A DNA stretch of 64,000 nucleotides from Distichodus sexfasciatus (GCA_032718565.1 JAVGVS010000878.1:1-64000); one strand, 5' to 3'; positions 48,616-60,125 are shown, numbered from the stretch's first letter. Translations and numbers: made by a program. Notes: generated by a model from the sequence alone, not told the origin.

Positions 48616-49171
48616 CAGTACTGTGCAAAAGTTTTAGGGCAGGTGTGAAAAAATGCTGTAAACAAAGAATGCTTTCAGAAATATAAATAATGATTTAATG
48701 ATTTATTTTATTAAATAAGGTGGTGTTACTACCTTTTGCCTTCAAACCAGCATCAATTCTTATAGGTACACTTGCACAAAGTCCAGAGGTTTACATTGGG
48801 ATTATGGTCATGATATTTATTATGTGGGATTATGAGCCATTACACTCCTTTTTGTGGGGATTATAGTCATGATGATATTATTTTGTAGGATTATAGGATT
48901 ATAGATCTGTGGTTAGTTCTCCAAGATGTTTGGAACAACCTACAGCAGAGTTCCTTCAAAAACTGTGTGCAAGTGCCTAGAAGAACTGATGCTGTTTTGA
49001 AGGCAAAGAATTAGTCACACCAAATATTGATTTGATTTAGATTTCTCTTTTGTTCATTCACTGCATTTTGTGATTGATATGAAAATAAATGATTAACCTT
49101 CCATTTTGAAAGCATTGTCTTCCATTTACGCATTTTTTTCACACCTGCCTAAAACTTTTTGCACAATGCTA
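48616..49171 (+). mobile_element. internally deleted Tc1-like element
   Basis: Left terminal repeat 'cagtactgtgcaaaagtttt' with 'aggtgtgaaaaaatgc'; right terminal repeat 'tttttcacacctgcctaaaa' with 'ctttttgcacaatgct', flanked by TA. Before the right end a Tc1-like C-terminal piece is readable (VWNNLQQSSFKNCV at about 48928-48970). The rest of the transposase is deleted, leaving a MITE-like derivative of about 555 bp. The solo end at 28827 is its relative. Confidence 0.85.
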
Positions 49172-50085
49172 TAGTGATGGTAATGAACAATGCAGCTTTA
49201 TGTATCACGTGGCTTTATTTTTCTCTTCTTTTGCTCTACATCAGCGTTTCCCAATCCCGGTATTTCCTGCACTGCCGCACGCCGATCCTACATTGCTAAT
49301 TAGGTCATCAGTGGCATCAGCTGTGCTGTGGATTAGAAAACTTCAGACTCTAATAAAGGCGTTCTCTGAGGACTGGGATTAGAAGCATGCTCTCATGCTT
49401 CCTTGGACATAGCGTCAATTGGCTTTGCCCTAAAATGCTGCTTTTGTCCTTCTGAAATTTTCTTACTTTACACTTTAAGTATGTTTTTGACTGTACTTTT
49501 CTTTAACTTGAGTAAAAGAAATCGAGTCAATACTTTTAGTCTTTTTTAAACACATGTATCTCTACGTCTGCTTGAGTAGAAAGACCTGTGTGTATTCTGA
49601 CGCCTCTGCTAGCGGGTGGGCTGACGGTGACATAGGCACATAAACGAGCGATTACAGGCGCTGAATGTTCATGTGGAGATTCAACAAATCGTGGTTCTAA
49701 AAGCACGTATAATTGTTCACAAAATCTCTCTTAGCTCTTAGCTCTTAGCTTCCGACGTTATTCAGCCCAGTGAAGTCCAACTGCTCTCTGTAGATGACGA
49801 CAACGTGGTTATTCAGAACATTTCCACTTCATTCGCCGTTTTCCCATAAAAGTGCATACGGCAGCCAGTGGCGGCATTAAGCCGTTGAATGGAAATATGG
49901 CTGGAAGTCTCTCCATCATGGCCGCCACAAAAGCTTCTTGCTGAATTGTGTTTAGTAATTATCAATAATCTACTTGAGGCTTTTATGTGAGATTCCAATC
50001 AGTCCCCTTTCAAATAAAGCCATCCACTCTGTGCGGGTGATTTCAGGAATCTGGCCACTGACTCGTCCGACATAGGCTGGCAAAC
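49172..50085. other. non-coding intronic stretch
   Basis: No recognisable element except a short direct repeat 'tcttagctctta' near 49729-49750. No exon is supported. Confidence 0.4.
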
Positions 50086-50088
50086 TAC

Positions 50089-50112
50089 CACACACACACA
50101 CACGCACACACA
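50089..50112. repeat. AC microsatellite
   Basis: AC run. Confidence 0.9.
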
Positions 50113-50269
50113 CTCATAATGGTTTTTACATTAAAAACCACGGATTGATTTTGTGATTTCTTGAACTTAAAGACATATTTATGTGTGTTTGTTTGTGGAG
50201 TACATATTTTGTGATGTGTATGCGTATAAGAATAAGCACATGTGTGTGCTAGGGGTGTATGTACATGTT

Positions 50270-50445
50270 TGAAATATATATGCATGTGTGTGTGTGTGTG
50301 CATGTTCTTGTTTGTACATGGCATGTGTGCATGCTTTTGATTGTGCATGTGTGTGTGTGTGTGTGTGTGTAGGCACTCAAGTGTGTGCATTCTTTTAACT
50401 GTGCATGCACGTGTGTGCGTGTGTTTGTGCATGTGTGTGTGCACT
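50270..50445. repeat. TG/CATG-rich microsatellite
   Basis: Interrupted TG runs with 'gcatg' words, responsible for the His/Thr-rich minus-strand frames at 50085-50512. Confidence 0.9.
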
Positions 50446-50769
50446 TTCTCACACACACGACAGGTGTTGCATCAGGTTGTGTGTTGTGCGTGAAGTGTGT
50501 TAAAACATCCATTCCCGATCACATTCTGCTCCCTGTTGGTCAAAAGTGAAACTGCAGCTCAAACACATTTCCACTGCAGATTACACTACCGCCTGCTGCT
50601 GATAATCTCTATATAATCTCATATTTCAAGCATCATTATCGTTTTATGTCAATCCTCCACAAGATTGTACAAAATAAGCAGCTGTTTTCGCTTTTTGGGA
50701 TTTTTGTGGTTGTAGTACCAGGTTTAGACAGCAGGCGGAGACACTAACCTGCTTTAGGACCAAATAATT

Positions 50770-50985
50770 GAGTGAGTGATTATTTGTCATTGTGAACCTT
50801 ACACCACAACCGCAACACAGTGCACCAGCAAATGTGACCCATCCGTGCCAGAGGCAGTGGGCAGCTAACAGGCGCCGAGGAGCAGTCTTGGGGGTGCAGC
50901 CCATTCGCCAAGGCACCTCAGGGTAGCACCACCAGCCTGTAGTTTGAACCTCACGACCTTCTGATCCGCAGGCGAACACACACCC
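50770..50985 (-). mobile_element. SINE body, inverted
   Basis: 'tgagtgattatttgtcattg', 'aatgtgacccatccgtgc', 'gcagtgggcagctaacagg' and 'gccaaggcacctcagggtag' are the complement of the SINE body. 'gtttgaacctcacgacc' at the end is the B-box region. Copy in minus orientation. Confidence 0.65.
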
Positions 50986-50999
50986 TAGCGTTCACATAC

Positions 51000-52255
51000 A
51001 TCATAATCAATAATGAAGTTCTTGGACTCAAAGCATTCTCAACTTTTGCACAGCAGCACAGGTACTTAAATAAAATAAAAATAGAATAAAACAGTTTAAA
51101 AAATTACAATTTGTGCATAATAAAAAGAAATGAAATTACTTAGTAAAATAATTCTTAATTTACTTCAATATGGATTTAATAAGATAAAATAGAATAAAAT
51201 TTTAATTTGTTTGGGTTGTATTTGATATGTTTGTGCATTTATTTATTTTAGCTTCTGGCAGTTCTTATTAGCATTTTAGTTTTTCAAATGTTTTTAAAAT
51301 TCTTCATTTTATAATTAATAATTAATAATCAATAATAATAACAAAATTTAATGGCTCTGCATTGCACCGCTAACCATCTCTGTATAAGGTGGAGTTTCTG
51401 TGCACATTTTAGCTCAGCGTGGTGAGTTTTGTTGGTTTAGTATCAGTTTATTTTTCTGTGTAGTAGATTATATCTGAACTACGGTATTATTGATTGCAGT
51501 GAAAGCAGAGTTTCTTGAACATTGGTGTGAAAGGTTTTGTGGTTGTTCAGTTGAACTTGTGTGCAAAACGTTTGAGAAATATTAAAGTTACCGTTGCCTA
51601 GTAGTGCTCTGTACTGATTGTACGTATCGAATTTATTCTTAAGTCAACAAGAATCTACCACATTTGTGAACACAAACATTGGCGAAAGTCCGAATCTTGC
51701 CGCAAACTGAGTAACAATTTTCTTTTTAAGAACGGTTGGTAAACTCAGGCCTGGAGTTTGATCGGGTGAAAACACCGTCATTCTCGGCAAGCAGGTTTTA
51801 TCTGCCGCACCTTTGGTTTTTGTGGAACAAACGAGCGTCGATGAAAGGGGCCGGTTGTTTATTCTATTCATTTTTGTGGCCTGTTCTTTGTGGTCTGTTT
51901 GCTCCGCTTGTTTGCGCTCGGCTCAAAGCGGCGATAAGCAGCGAGATGAAAGTTCCTCGAGCACTAACGTCCTCTGATGTGTGTTTTACGAGCGGAAGTA
52001 GCCGGGAAAGGCCGCTTTATTCAATAACCGCGGCCGATCTGCTCATGTTGTTTAAGCCGGCTGACGAGCGATTCCCTCCAGGACACTCCTCCTCCTCTAC
52101 GTAGATCCCTCCCTCCCTGTCTCCCTCTGTTTACACATTCACTCGCTTAAAGCTCGCCAGCTCCCGTGGCGGTATCAGAGCGGTGGTGGATTGTCACGAA
52201 TCTCGGAGAGAGGGTCAGGAATATATATGAACGGGTAAAAGCGTAGCACCAAACT
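51000..52255. other. intronic stretch with a CpG-richer part at 51740-52180
   Basis: The first half is AT-rich. At about 51650-51760 lies an inverted 'gggcctcattcac' repeat end. The following 400 bp are richer in CpG and open for 122 codons on + (51736-52104), but that frame begins inside the repeat and has no domain, conserved motif or convincing exon boundary. It may be a regulatory island. Confidence 0.35.
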
Positions 52256-52259
52256 TCCA

Positions 52260-53215
52260 TTTACGGCACCTGGTCGGTCAGGAGTTTAGCTGAAAAGTTT
52301 GTTGACTCTTCGGACCTTGTTCTGCAACTGGATATTCCTTGTTTCGGAATCTTGTGGACTCCTGGGCTGCTCACGGTCTAGTCTAGTTTAGCGGAAAAGT
52401 CGTTGATGCCTCAGACTTCGTTTCCACATTTGAACGTTCCCTGTTTTGGCCATTTTTGGGCAGTTGGGATGCTCCCAGTCCATGCAGGTGTTTTGCTGCA
52501 ATCGTTGACTCTTGAGACCTTGTCGTGGTATGTTTTGAGCATTCTGTCTTTTGAACTTGTTTTGGGCAGTTAGGATGTTTGGTCAGTTGTCAGCTCAGCT
52601 GATCCTTGTTTCACATCTCTGGATGTTCCTTTGTTTTGGCGGAATCTTTTTTTTTTTTGGCTCCTAGGTGCTCAGTCAGTCAGGAGTTTAACAGGAAAAG
52701 TTGTTGACCTTCAGACATTTTGTATCCACATTCAAAGTTTGATGTAGACTGGGGCTGCTGCCTTTTTTTCAGCTCCCTGTTCAACCTGGAGTTTTGCAGG
52801 GACACCTGGATGTTTCCTTGTTTTGGTTGCAGACTAAACCCTGTAAGAATCCAATCAGGAGTTTAGAGGAAAATCGCAGATCCTCAGACCTCATTCTTTA
52901 TTTTAGTCTAAACTCTATCAGGAAGTTTGCTTCCGGCTCTGTGGACTCCCTGTTTGAACATCTAGACATTCCTTGTTTTGGTCTCAGACTGTTGAAAAGT
53001 TCCTTGGAGTTCCTGAAAGTTGGCGACTCCTTGTGTGCTCCCTGCTTCAGTCAAAATTAAGAATCTTAGCTTTTTTCATGCCCTAGGCTCCTCGGGCACA
53101 CAATCCGACATCTGGGCTGATCCTTGTTTTGGTCTGGAATGCTCCCTGTATAGCCAGACATTTTGCGGAAACACTACTGACTTCTCTAGACCTTGTTTCT
53201 CCTCATTTAGGACCC
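52260..53215. repeat. degenerate minisatellite with a unit near 100 bp
   Basis: About eight to nine diverged copies carry the ordered words 'cag(g)agttta...gaaaagt', 'gttgactcttcagaccttgt', 'ccacatttgaa.attcc', 'cttgttttgg' and 'gggctgctc'. Clear starts are near 52277, 52378, 52575, 52677, 52785, 52855 and 52917. The array ends immediately before the PDE4D5-type exon relic. Confidence 0.7.
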
Positions 53216-53270
53216 CAGTGACACCAGTCATCCTCAAATCACATATGAAAAACGCCTCCCAACCTGGCCG

Positions 53271-53548
53271 GTGGCAGCAGTAGCCACCAGGACCCTCTCT
53301 GTCCCCGGAGAAGCCCCTCCTGGCAACAGGGACCAGGAAGTCCACACACGGTTTGGATAGGGACCTGGTCTTGATTCTGAGAGAGAACCTGCTCCCCTTG
53401 GGACCGTCCTCTTAGGCCCTGGGAGTGTAAGTCTCCATCCTCGCCTGTCTCCCCGCCCTGTCCCCAAAGCTCTGCTGGCTGCCTGCGCGCATGCTGCTCA
53501 ACACAACAACATCCACACAAGCAGCGGCGGTTCACCGTAGCACACCTA
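53271..53548 (+). pseudogene. pde4d: decayed PDE4D5-type first exon
   Basis: This is the relic of the isoform-specific first exon of PDE4D5, whose N-terminus in mammals binds scaffolds such as RACK1 and beta-arrestin. Landmarks appear in the correct order but in changing frames: a GTG at 53271 in place of the start ATG, then TRTLSVPG (family DTLTVPE); LDRDLVLILRENLL at 53353-53394 (family LNEDLVKSLRENLL); SVSLHPRLSP (family SVSPKLSP); RMLLN (family RMLLSSN); and QRRFTVAH at 53522-53545, identical to the family. The distance from DLV to QRRF is 160 nt against 153 expected, and total length to the donor GTAAGG at 53549 is 278 nt against 263. At least four shifts of one or two bases, a TAG at 53358-53360 in the entry frame and TG to TA at the split codon preclude a normal product. 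Cause: true decay or, less likely, assembly indels. Confidence 0.8.
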
Positions 53549-53904
53549 GTAAGGATTAAAGTCCCTCGTCACTGCAGCTCTGTAAAGTCGTGTTTGGACG
53601 TGTCTTTTTGTCGCGGTGTGTCTTTGCATTAAGGTTGCAGCTGTTTTTTAACGTTGTGGTTTGTGATTCTTTACTTGTTGCTTGTTTTTTTACCTTCGTC
53701 CCTAGTTTCAACTAACAATCGTCTTTACTTTTTAAATGGTTGTCTCCATCCTCCCGACTCCATCTACTTGGCTACTTGGAGTGTCTGGTGATGCAATGTG
53801 CCAAGCCCTTCTGCCAATTTTAAAACCAGTCATAAGCAGCTGCTGGTTGAAGATTTGCCTCTTTGCATCCTTGATTGGAAGACAGCGGTTCCAAGGAGCT
53901 TCGG

Positions 53905-54090
53905 CCTGGTAAAAGGTACTGCTGAGGTACTCGTGAGCAAAGTACCATCCCCAAACACTGCTCCATGTACAGCTGCGCACACTGCTCCTTCACGGATAGG
54001 TCAAATGCAGAAGTCGGAGAATGTGGTTGTGAATTTTTTGTGGCGCTGTGCTTAATATTCTACAACGACAAATAATACACTCACTTATCT
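53905..54090 (+). mobile_element. SINE body, left member of an inverted pair
   Basis: 'actgctgaggtactcgtgag', 'caaagtaccatccccaaaca', 'cactgctccttcacgg', 'tcaaatgcagaagtcgg' and the tail 'acgacaaataatacactcac'. Confidence 0.7.
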
Positions 54091-54167
54091 GCTGCTGTTT
54101 CCAAAGCAGTACTTTGCCCTCGTTCTTTGCTTTAAACTTCACATCACAGCAAAGCGTGAAATACGTT

Positions 54168-54315
54168 TCACCATCCGTGAAGGAGCAGTGGGCAGCTAAC
54201 AGGAGCAGCACCCAGGGGGCAGTGCTTGGGGAGGGTACCTTACTCATGAAGTACCTCAGTGGTACCTTTACCAGTCTGGGACTTCAGATCCACGAGGCAA
54301 CTCCTAACCCTTTCA
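54168..54315 (-). mobile_element. SINE body, right member of an inverted pair
   Basis: 'catccgtgaaggagcagtgg', 'agtgcttggggagggtacct', 'aagtacctcagtggtacctt' and 'accagtctgggacttcagat' are the complement of the SINE body. It faces the copy ending at 54090 across about 75 bp. Confidence 0.75.
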
Positions 54316-54354
54316 CAATATTACTACAGTTGGGACTTCTTTTTAAATACAGGC

Positions 54355-54545
54355 TCCTCCTATCTTCTTCTTCTTCATTCTTTCTCTTTCATCTTCTTCT
54401 TCTTATTATTCATCTTCTTCTTCTTCATTCTTACTCTTTCATCATCTTCTTCTTTTCTTCATTCTTTCTTCTTCTTCATCTTGTTCTTTTACTTTTTTCT
54501 GTTCTCTTTCATCTTGGTCATTCTTTTGAATCTTTTTCTCATCAG
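54355..54545. repeat. TTC/CTT-rich tract
   Basis: A pyrimidine-rich tract of TTC and TTCTTT words with ATC interruptions. Confidence 0.85.
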
Positions 54546-54565
54546 TGTTTCATCATCATCTTCCA
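54545..54565 (+). other. candidate 21-nt microexon
   Basis: A strong acceptor (gaatctttttctcatcag, AG at 54543-54544) precedes 21 nt and a donor GTAAGC at 54566. The length keeps the frame and the segment is open in the phase used by pde4d isoform exons, giving a Ser-rich insert. It lies at the edge of a TTC tract, so the acceptor may be accidental. Confidence 0.15.
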
Positions 54566-55562
54566 AGTAAGCAATGAAACCATGCACCAAAACCGTGAGT
54601 CAGACCCAGACTAAAACGGTGATGTTGTGTGCTGACGTTTTGCATCAGGCTCATGTGGAATGATGTTTACCTGTGTGATTGCATTTGCATTTTCATGAAT
54701 GATGCATCAGCATGCGAAAACTGGAATTTATTGCCAAACTTATAATCTCAGCATCCAAACTGGCAGGCGGTGATGTGATGATGTGATGGCGTGATGATGT
54801 GAGTGACAGGGTGCGCTTTCAAAAGCAACTAAGTCATTGACAGATTTTGATACTTGAGCCCAAAAGATGCTTACTGTCTGGGGGTGTAGAAATGCACAGC
54901 ATTTAGCTGTTATGAAAACACAGCAAAATACTGTAACTAATTTTCAGCACTTGCTTACAGTGGAACTTTAATGTAATTTTACAGTGTTTCCTTAAAAAGT
55001 ACAGTATTGTCCTGTTTTATGAAAATACTGAAAATTGCTTTAGGGAAAATGAATGTAAATTTGGGGTAAATTAGTTTGTTGTGCTCATAGACACATTGAA
55101 AAAGACTTCAGATAACTTGGTAGGAAAGGGAACACACAGATTATAAATTAGATGTGTGTACCTGTCCCAAAAAATTTATTGCCACCTTTAATGGATTTTG
55201 GTGAGCAAACACAGCTTACTACTTCCACCTGAGATTCAGAGATTAAATGATGCATACACACATGAGCCATTTGTGATTACCAGAACACACTGCGTTTGAT
55301 ATTATTGTGTTGTGTAAGCTTTGATAGGGCACATGCCGGTGTTTTTTATGCCACATAAACATAGAAAAGGCAAAACCGACACAACCAGCAGCTGGAGGTG
55401 TAGTGTGGAGAAAACATCAAGCGAAGTGTGTTTCCTTCAACCAAGAACCGGAACCTTCTACAATATAACACCCACACAAAACACACTGTAAACACGCCGT
55501 CATCAAATAACTGTTTAATAATCAAGCTGTCTACAAACAATTTGTTGTAAAAATACAATCTA

Positions 55563-55815
55563 GTATCTATCCATCCATCTACCCACCTACAAACTCATCC
55601 ATCCACCAATCCATCCATCACCCACCCATCCATCCCATCCATCCATCCACCCACCCACCCATCTTCCATCCATCTATCAAATCCACCACCCATCCCTCCC
55701 CATCCTTCCATCATCCATCATCCATCACCACCCGTCCATCCATCCACCACCCCATCCCCCATCCATCATCCACCCACATCCATCATCATCCATCCATCCA
55801 TCATCCGCCACCCTG
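55563..55815. repeat. CATC/CACC tetranucleotide array
   Basis: About 250 bp of 'catccatc' with CACC and CCAT variants. Confidence 0.95.
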
Positions 55816-58005
55816 GCCATGGTAAGCCACAACTCGCATGAATCATTCAGTGACCAAAACATGTTATAATAGATGTATGCAATATGTCATTACATATTAT
55901 TAATATTATATTACTGTAATATTATTTTTTTATTGTCGCAAATCTCATTTAAATAACACTGAATTACAGGAAGCACTGATGACAAATAAAATAAGAATGC
56001 CGTTATTAAGTTAAGAATAATTTAATATTAAATATTATTATTTAAATGATAAAATAATTTCTATTACATTTGTAAAGTAAGTAGTAATAATTGTAGGCAT
56101 AATAATTTATAGCGTGCATGGATAAATGATGTTGAAAGCGTGTTATGTGGTATAGTGTATTTAGCTGATGATCTTGTTTTTTGTTGATTTTAATTGCTGT
56201 GTTGTTGGTTGTAAGAGACTGTCCCGTTGAGTTGGTTTTAGTGACCGGCAGAGGGCCTCCTGCTGCTGCTGGCTCACACTGAACACTGTCTGCTGAACTG
56301 CTTGTAGTTTATTTGTTATATAGTTTATATATATAATTTATTTATGTTTTATTTATAAATAATACATAAATAAAATGTTGAAATAAGCATTTACAGTATA
56401 TAACAATATCTATATATACAATTTACATTACATATTTTATTATTGATGGTATAAAGATACATCTAAAATATATTTATATATTTAAAATATAAAATACATG
56501 TATAAATACTGTATATACTGTATCAAATATTGATATGCCATTTATTTTATTTTGTTTTATTATTTAAGTATTTATTTATATAAAATAAAATGTTTGAAAA
56601 AAATGATGGCATTTTTATATGATGGCATAGTGATAAATGTGACAAATATGTTATATATATATTCATATATAAAATTTACATTTAATTTGTTCTGACTTGG
56701 TACATTTTTTCCCCTCACATGTCCCCTCAAGTTTAAAAAAATTACCTCACATGGTTAGGTTTATACATTTTCCAATTTAGATGTGCATTTTGATTTTATT
56801 ACATGAAGTTAAAGTGTGTTCTGTGTGTTGTGGAACTCTCACATGACTGTGATGCTCAAATCAGATTTCTCTGTAGAAGTGTACGTGTAAGAGAGCGGCG
56901 CAAATTCATTTTCTGTGGAGAATCTGAAGTGAAATTCAATCCGCAGCATTGACGTCAGCGCACCTTATGCTTCTCTGTAACCTCCTGAAACATTCATGCT
57001 TTATGTCCTCACAGTCTCCGTATATTCATCAGACAGCCCGTCGAACCGGTCGCACACGTGAGAAAGCTTTTATAATAAATACATTTCATATTATCTCAGC
57101 CCTAGTCCAGCTTTGTGTTAAAAACTTTGCAAGTTTGCAAAAAGCTCTTTCTAAAATTTCTGGCAAATTTCCAAAACTCCCTTTTCTTTGTGTGTGTGTG
57201 TGTTGGTGGCAGACGGAGGTGTGTGAGATTGTGTTTCATTGCGTAACAGGAATGAGAGCTTATGTAATAATAAATGTGAGGTGGAGGACACACACACACA
57301 AACACACACACACACACACACAGCAGAGTTCCTGTCCTCTGTCAGTTTTGGTGGAATTATGCAACATTCAGCAAACCCAAAATCAGGGAGGAGTTAGGAA
57401 AAGTCTGAGAAAAATTGTAACTGTAATTAAAGTATGATTTTTGAATAATTAATAGTAGTAGTAATTGTATAATTTAAAAAATTCATTGCAGTATTGATTT
57501 GAAGTTATATCAGCCAGCCCCAATTATATATATCATCTTGTTTATTGGGGCGTAACGATACATCAAGCTACATCAATACATCAATTTAGTGATCAACAAT
57601 CCTAAATGAATATATTTATCAAACGTCATATATGTTGTAACATGACATTTTTGTGATCTCTGGCTTCTGAATCAGATCTAATTAAAATTTGTGATATCTA
57701 GCAGATGTAGATTGTTTTAAATATTATTATATGAATGATTATAATTTTAATACGTATCGTTAGCAATTACAGATAATGAGCTGTCTAATTGCTTAATATT
57801 CATTCATTCATTTAAAGTCATTTATATTAAAATTACATGAATTATTTGCAACGTGATTCAAATGTATTTATAAATCTCATCATAAAATATTTATAATATT
57901 TTTCTTACATTTGTTTTTCTTTGCCTATAAAAAATAACCAATTAATTGAAAGCAAATTTTGACAGATTAATAGATTATCAAAATAATTGATAATGCTCTA
58001 ATGCT
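55816..58005. other. AT-rich intronic stretch
   Basis: Mostly AT-rich with no element except an AC microsatellite (57287-57322), a GT run near 57190-57203, a perfect CRE (TGACGTCA, 56950-56957) and a GATATC-type end near 57548. The 162-codon frame at 56949-57437 crosses both microsatellites and has no recognisable domain. Confidence 0.4.
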
Positions 58006-58008
58006 CAT

Positions 58009-58036
58009 GTTTTTTTCTTTCTCTTTTAGGTAAGTA
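58009..58036 (+). promoter_or_regulatory. candidate recursive splice site (AG/GTAAGT)
   Basis: A pyrimidine run (tttttttctttctcttttag) is followed directly by GTAAGTA, so a 3' splice site and a consensus 5' splice site are juxtaposed at 58029/58030. This is the hallmark of ratchet or zero-nucleotide splice points known from long introns of insect and vertebrate genes. The host intron (26192 to beyond 64000) is of the long type in which they occur. The downstream 160 bp resembles the repeat at 30327-30365, so chance within a repeat is possible. Confidence 0.4.
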
Positions 58037-58444
58037 CCTGATGTGGATGATGCGATTTTACTTCTGGTCCTGGTAAAGTATTGCATTATTTCACAAAAAT
58101 GACGAATACTGCAGTAGTAATAATAAAGGTGAGATCTCCAGCTGATTTGCACGACTTAATTTTTGGAACCGCAAAAATGATGCTGGATCTGTAGTCGAGT
58201 TGGGTTTACTTTCTTATTTTATTGATTTTTGTCTCAAAAGTGTGTTCTTTACAGTGTCCTAGAGATTACAACGTAATTCAAAATATAAAAACACACTGTA
58301 GTGCAACAAAACATAGTAATCAAGTTGATAACGCACATGTTAACACACTTATTTGATATTTTCCCCTTTTCACATAATGCAATTATTATCCATATCTTAT
58401 CACATCATGACTAAGCTGCAGGAGTGTTGTATTGGTCAGATGTT

Positions 58445-58445
58445 T

Positions 58446-58475
<30 letters not shown>
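58445..58475. repeat. GT microsatellite
   Basis: Pure GT run. Confidence 0.95.
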
Positions 58476-58480
<5 letters not shown>

Positions 58481-58902
58481 ATCCCACCCTCCCGACAGAA
58501 GCTGGTGTGTGTTGAGACATATGGCAGGTGTTGGTTTAAAGGCCGATGTTTTATGCATAACGCCGGTGTGTGGTGATAAGGAAGCTGTAGCGGCTCAGTT
58601 TGGAGCAGATAGACTCACTCCGGGCTAGTAGCAGGAAAACCTCCTGCTTATCTTTTTCAGCTCATACCCGGCTCGTAGAGGAAGGACGTGGCCCACCGAT
58701 AGCGTCTTTCCCCAACTGAATTCCTTCCCGAGGTCACGTTTGGGGTTGCAGTGTCAGGACAACGTGGTGTCAATGGGGAACGTGGTGTTCAGATCCCGTC
58801 TTACTGCGGTTCTTCACTACAGTTTAAAATGAACAGAGATTTGTTCCCTCGTCTGGTCCTCATCATGTTTGCAATTAAGGGATTTAACATTTACATTTAC
58901 AG

Positions 58903-59035
58903 CATTTAAGGGTGGTTAGCACTGTCGCTTCACAGCAAGAAGGTCGTGGGTTCGATCCCTGGGTCGGCTGTGGGGTTTTTCTGTGTGAAGTTTACGTGAT
59001 CTTCTCATGTCGGTGTGGGTTTTCTGTGGGTGATC
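58903..59035 (+). mobile_element. 5' fragment of the teleost dispersed repeat
   Basis: 'gtggttagcactgtcgcttc', 'acagcaagaaggtcgtgggt', 'tcgatccctgggtcggctg' and then 'gtgatcttctcatgtcggtg' form the 5' part of the element whose 3' parts lie at 12122 and 18868. 'ggttcgatccc' resembles a B box. Confidence 0.65.
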
Positions 59036-59634
59036 AGAAAGGTATTCTCTTGATTAATAAAAATGCGTACAACAGTAATACTCTATATTGTGAGTATGCT
59101 AAACAGAATTATGTGTTGTTCTGCTCTTGTCTATAAATTCAGTATACCACCAACTGAATGCAAGTAATTGCACATTATTAGTGCCATTTTTAATGCATTT
59201 GTGATATAACTACAGTCAGAGTGCAGTTCGCTCAAAATCATAGTTGCATTTTATTCAGTCAGAACAATGTACCTTTCAGAACATTATACTGCAGTATAAA
59301 ACTGTACGTATAGGACACAATGTACCAATCATAAAGCCATACCAGTGTATAAAACTATGGGTATTTTATTCTGACATATTGTAGTACAACAATACCTATG
59401 AGAACTTTATTCCACTCTAAAATATACTGTAGGTATCGGAACATCATACCACATGTAGGCATGTTATTTTGATAAAGTAGCTTGTATTAATACATACAGC
59501 TATCTGTTTGCATGACAATTCTGACAAGATATGTCAAAATGTTAGAACACCGTCCATCGTTGTTCTCCAACGGCATATTTAACGTGAACTGAAGCCGAAG
59601 TCTGACCTAGATTAAAATTTTCTATGGAAAAATA

Positions 59635-59955
59635 TGGATATGGATAATTATTAGATAAAAAGTCAAAATTATGAGATAAAATGTCATAATTATAAGATAA
59701 AAAGTCAAAGTTAGGAGATAAAAAACAATTATGAGTTAAAAGTCACAATTATGATATTAAAAAGTCAAAATCATGAGTTAAAAAGTCAAAATTATGTCGT
59801 CAGAAATTGTCATCAAAATTATGTTAAAAGTCAAAAAGTCGTAACTAGGAGATTAAAAACTCAAAATTAGGAGATAAAAAGTCATAATTATGAGCCAAAA
59901 GTCGAAATTAGGACATAAAAGTCATAGTTATGATATAAATAGTCAAAATTATCCG
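59635..59955. repeat. 'aaaagtcaaaattatgagat' tandem repeat
   Basis: About fifteen imperfect units near 20-21 bp based on 'agataaaaagtcaaaattatg', with 'cataatt' and 'agttagg' variants. Confidence 0.85.
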
Positions 59956-60125
59956 AAAGAAAGTGTCGCTAAACTGCCATTATCACATTCGCTAACACAG
60001 CTACGACGCGCTTGCATGAAGGTGGGGGTCCCGTAGGGTTTACGCCACGTCGTTGCTTAAAAGAGTTCACGATAAAAAAGGAGGATTTACTCACAATTGA
60101 TCGAAACTGTAACTTTAAAACATTA

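Noticed and set aside
51736..52104. 122-codon + frame in a CpG-richer region
   Set aside because: It starts inside a dispersed repeat end and shows no domain, motif or exon boundary.
53239..53535. Minus-strand 98-codon frame
   Set aside because: It is the antisense of the D5 exon relic.
54048..54614. 188-codon + frame
   Set aside because: Spans an inverted SINE and the TTC tract.
56949..57437. 162-codon + frame
   Set aside because: Crosses GT and AC microsatellites and has no domain; internal AG/GT pairs are weak.
58903..58960. tRNA gene suggested by 'ggttcgatccc'
   Set aside because: The flanks match a dispersed teleost repeat and no cloverleaf can be drawn.
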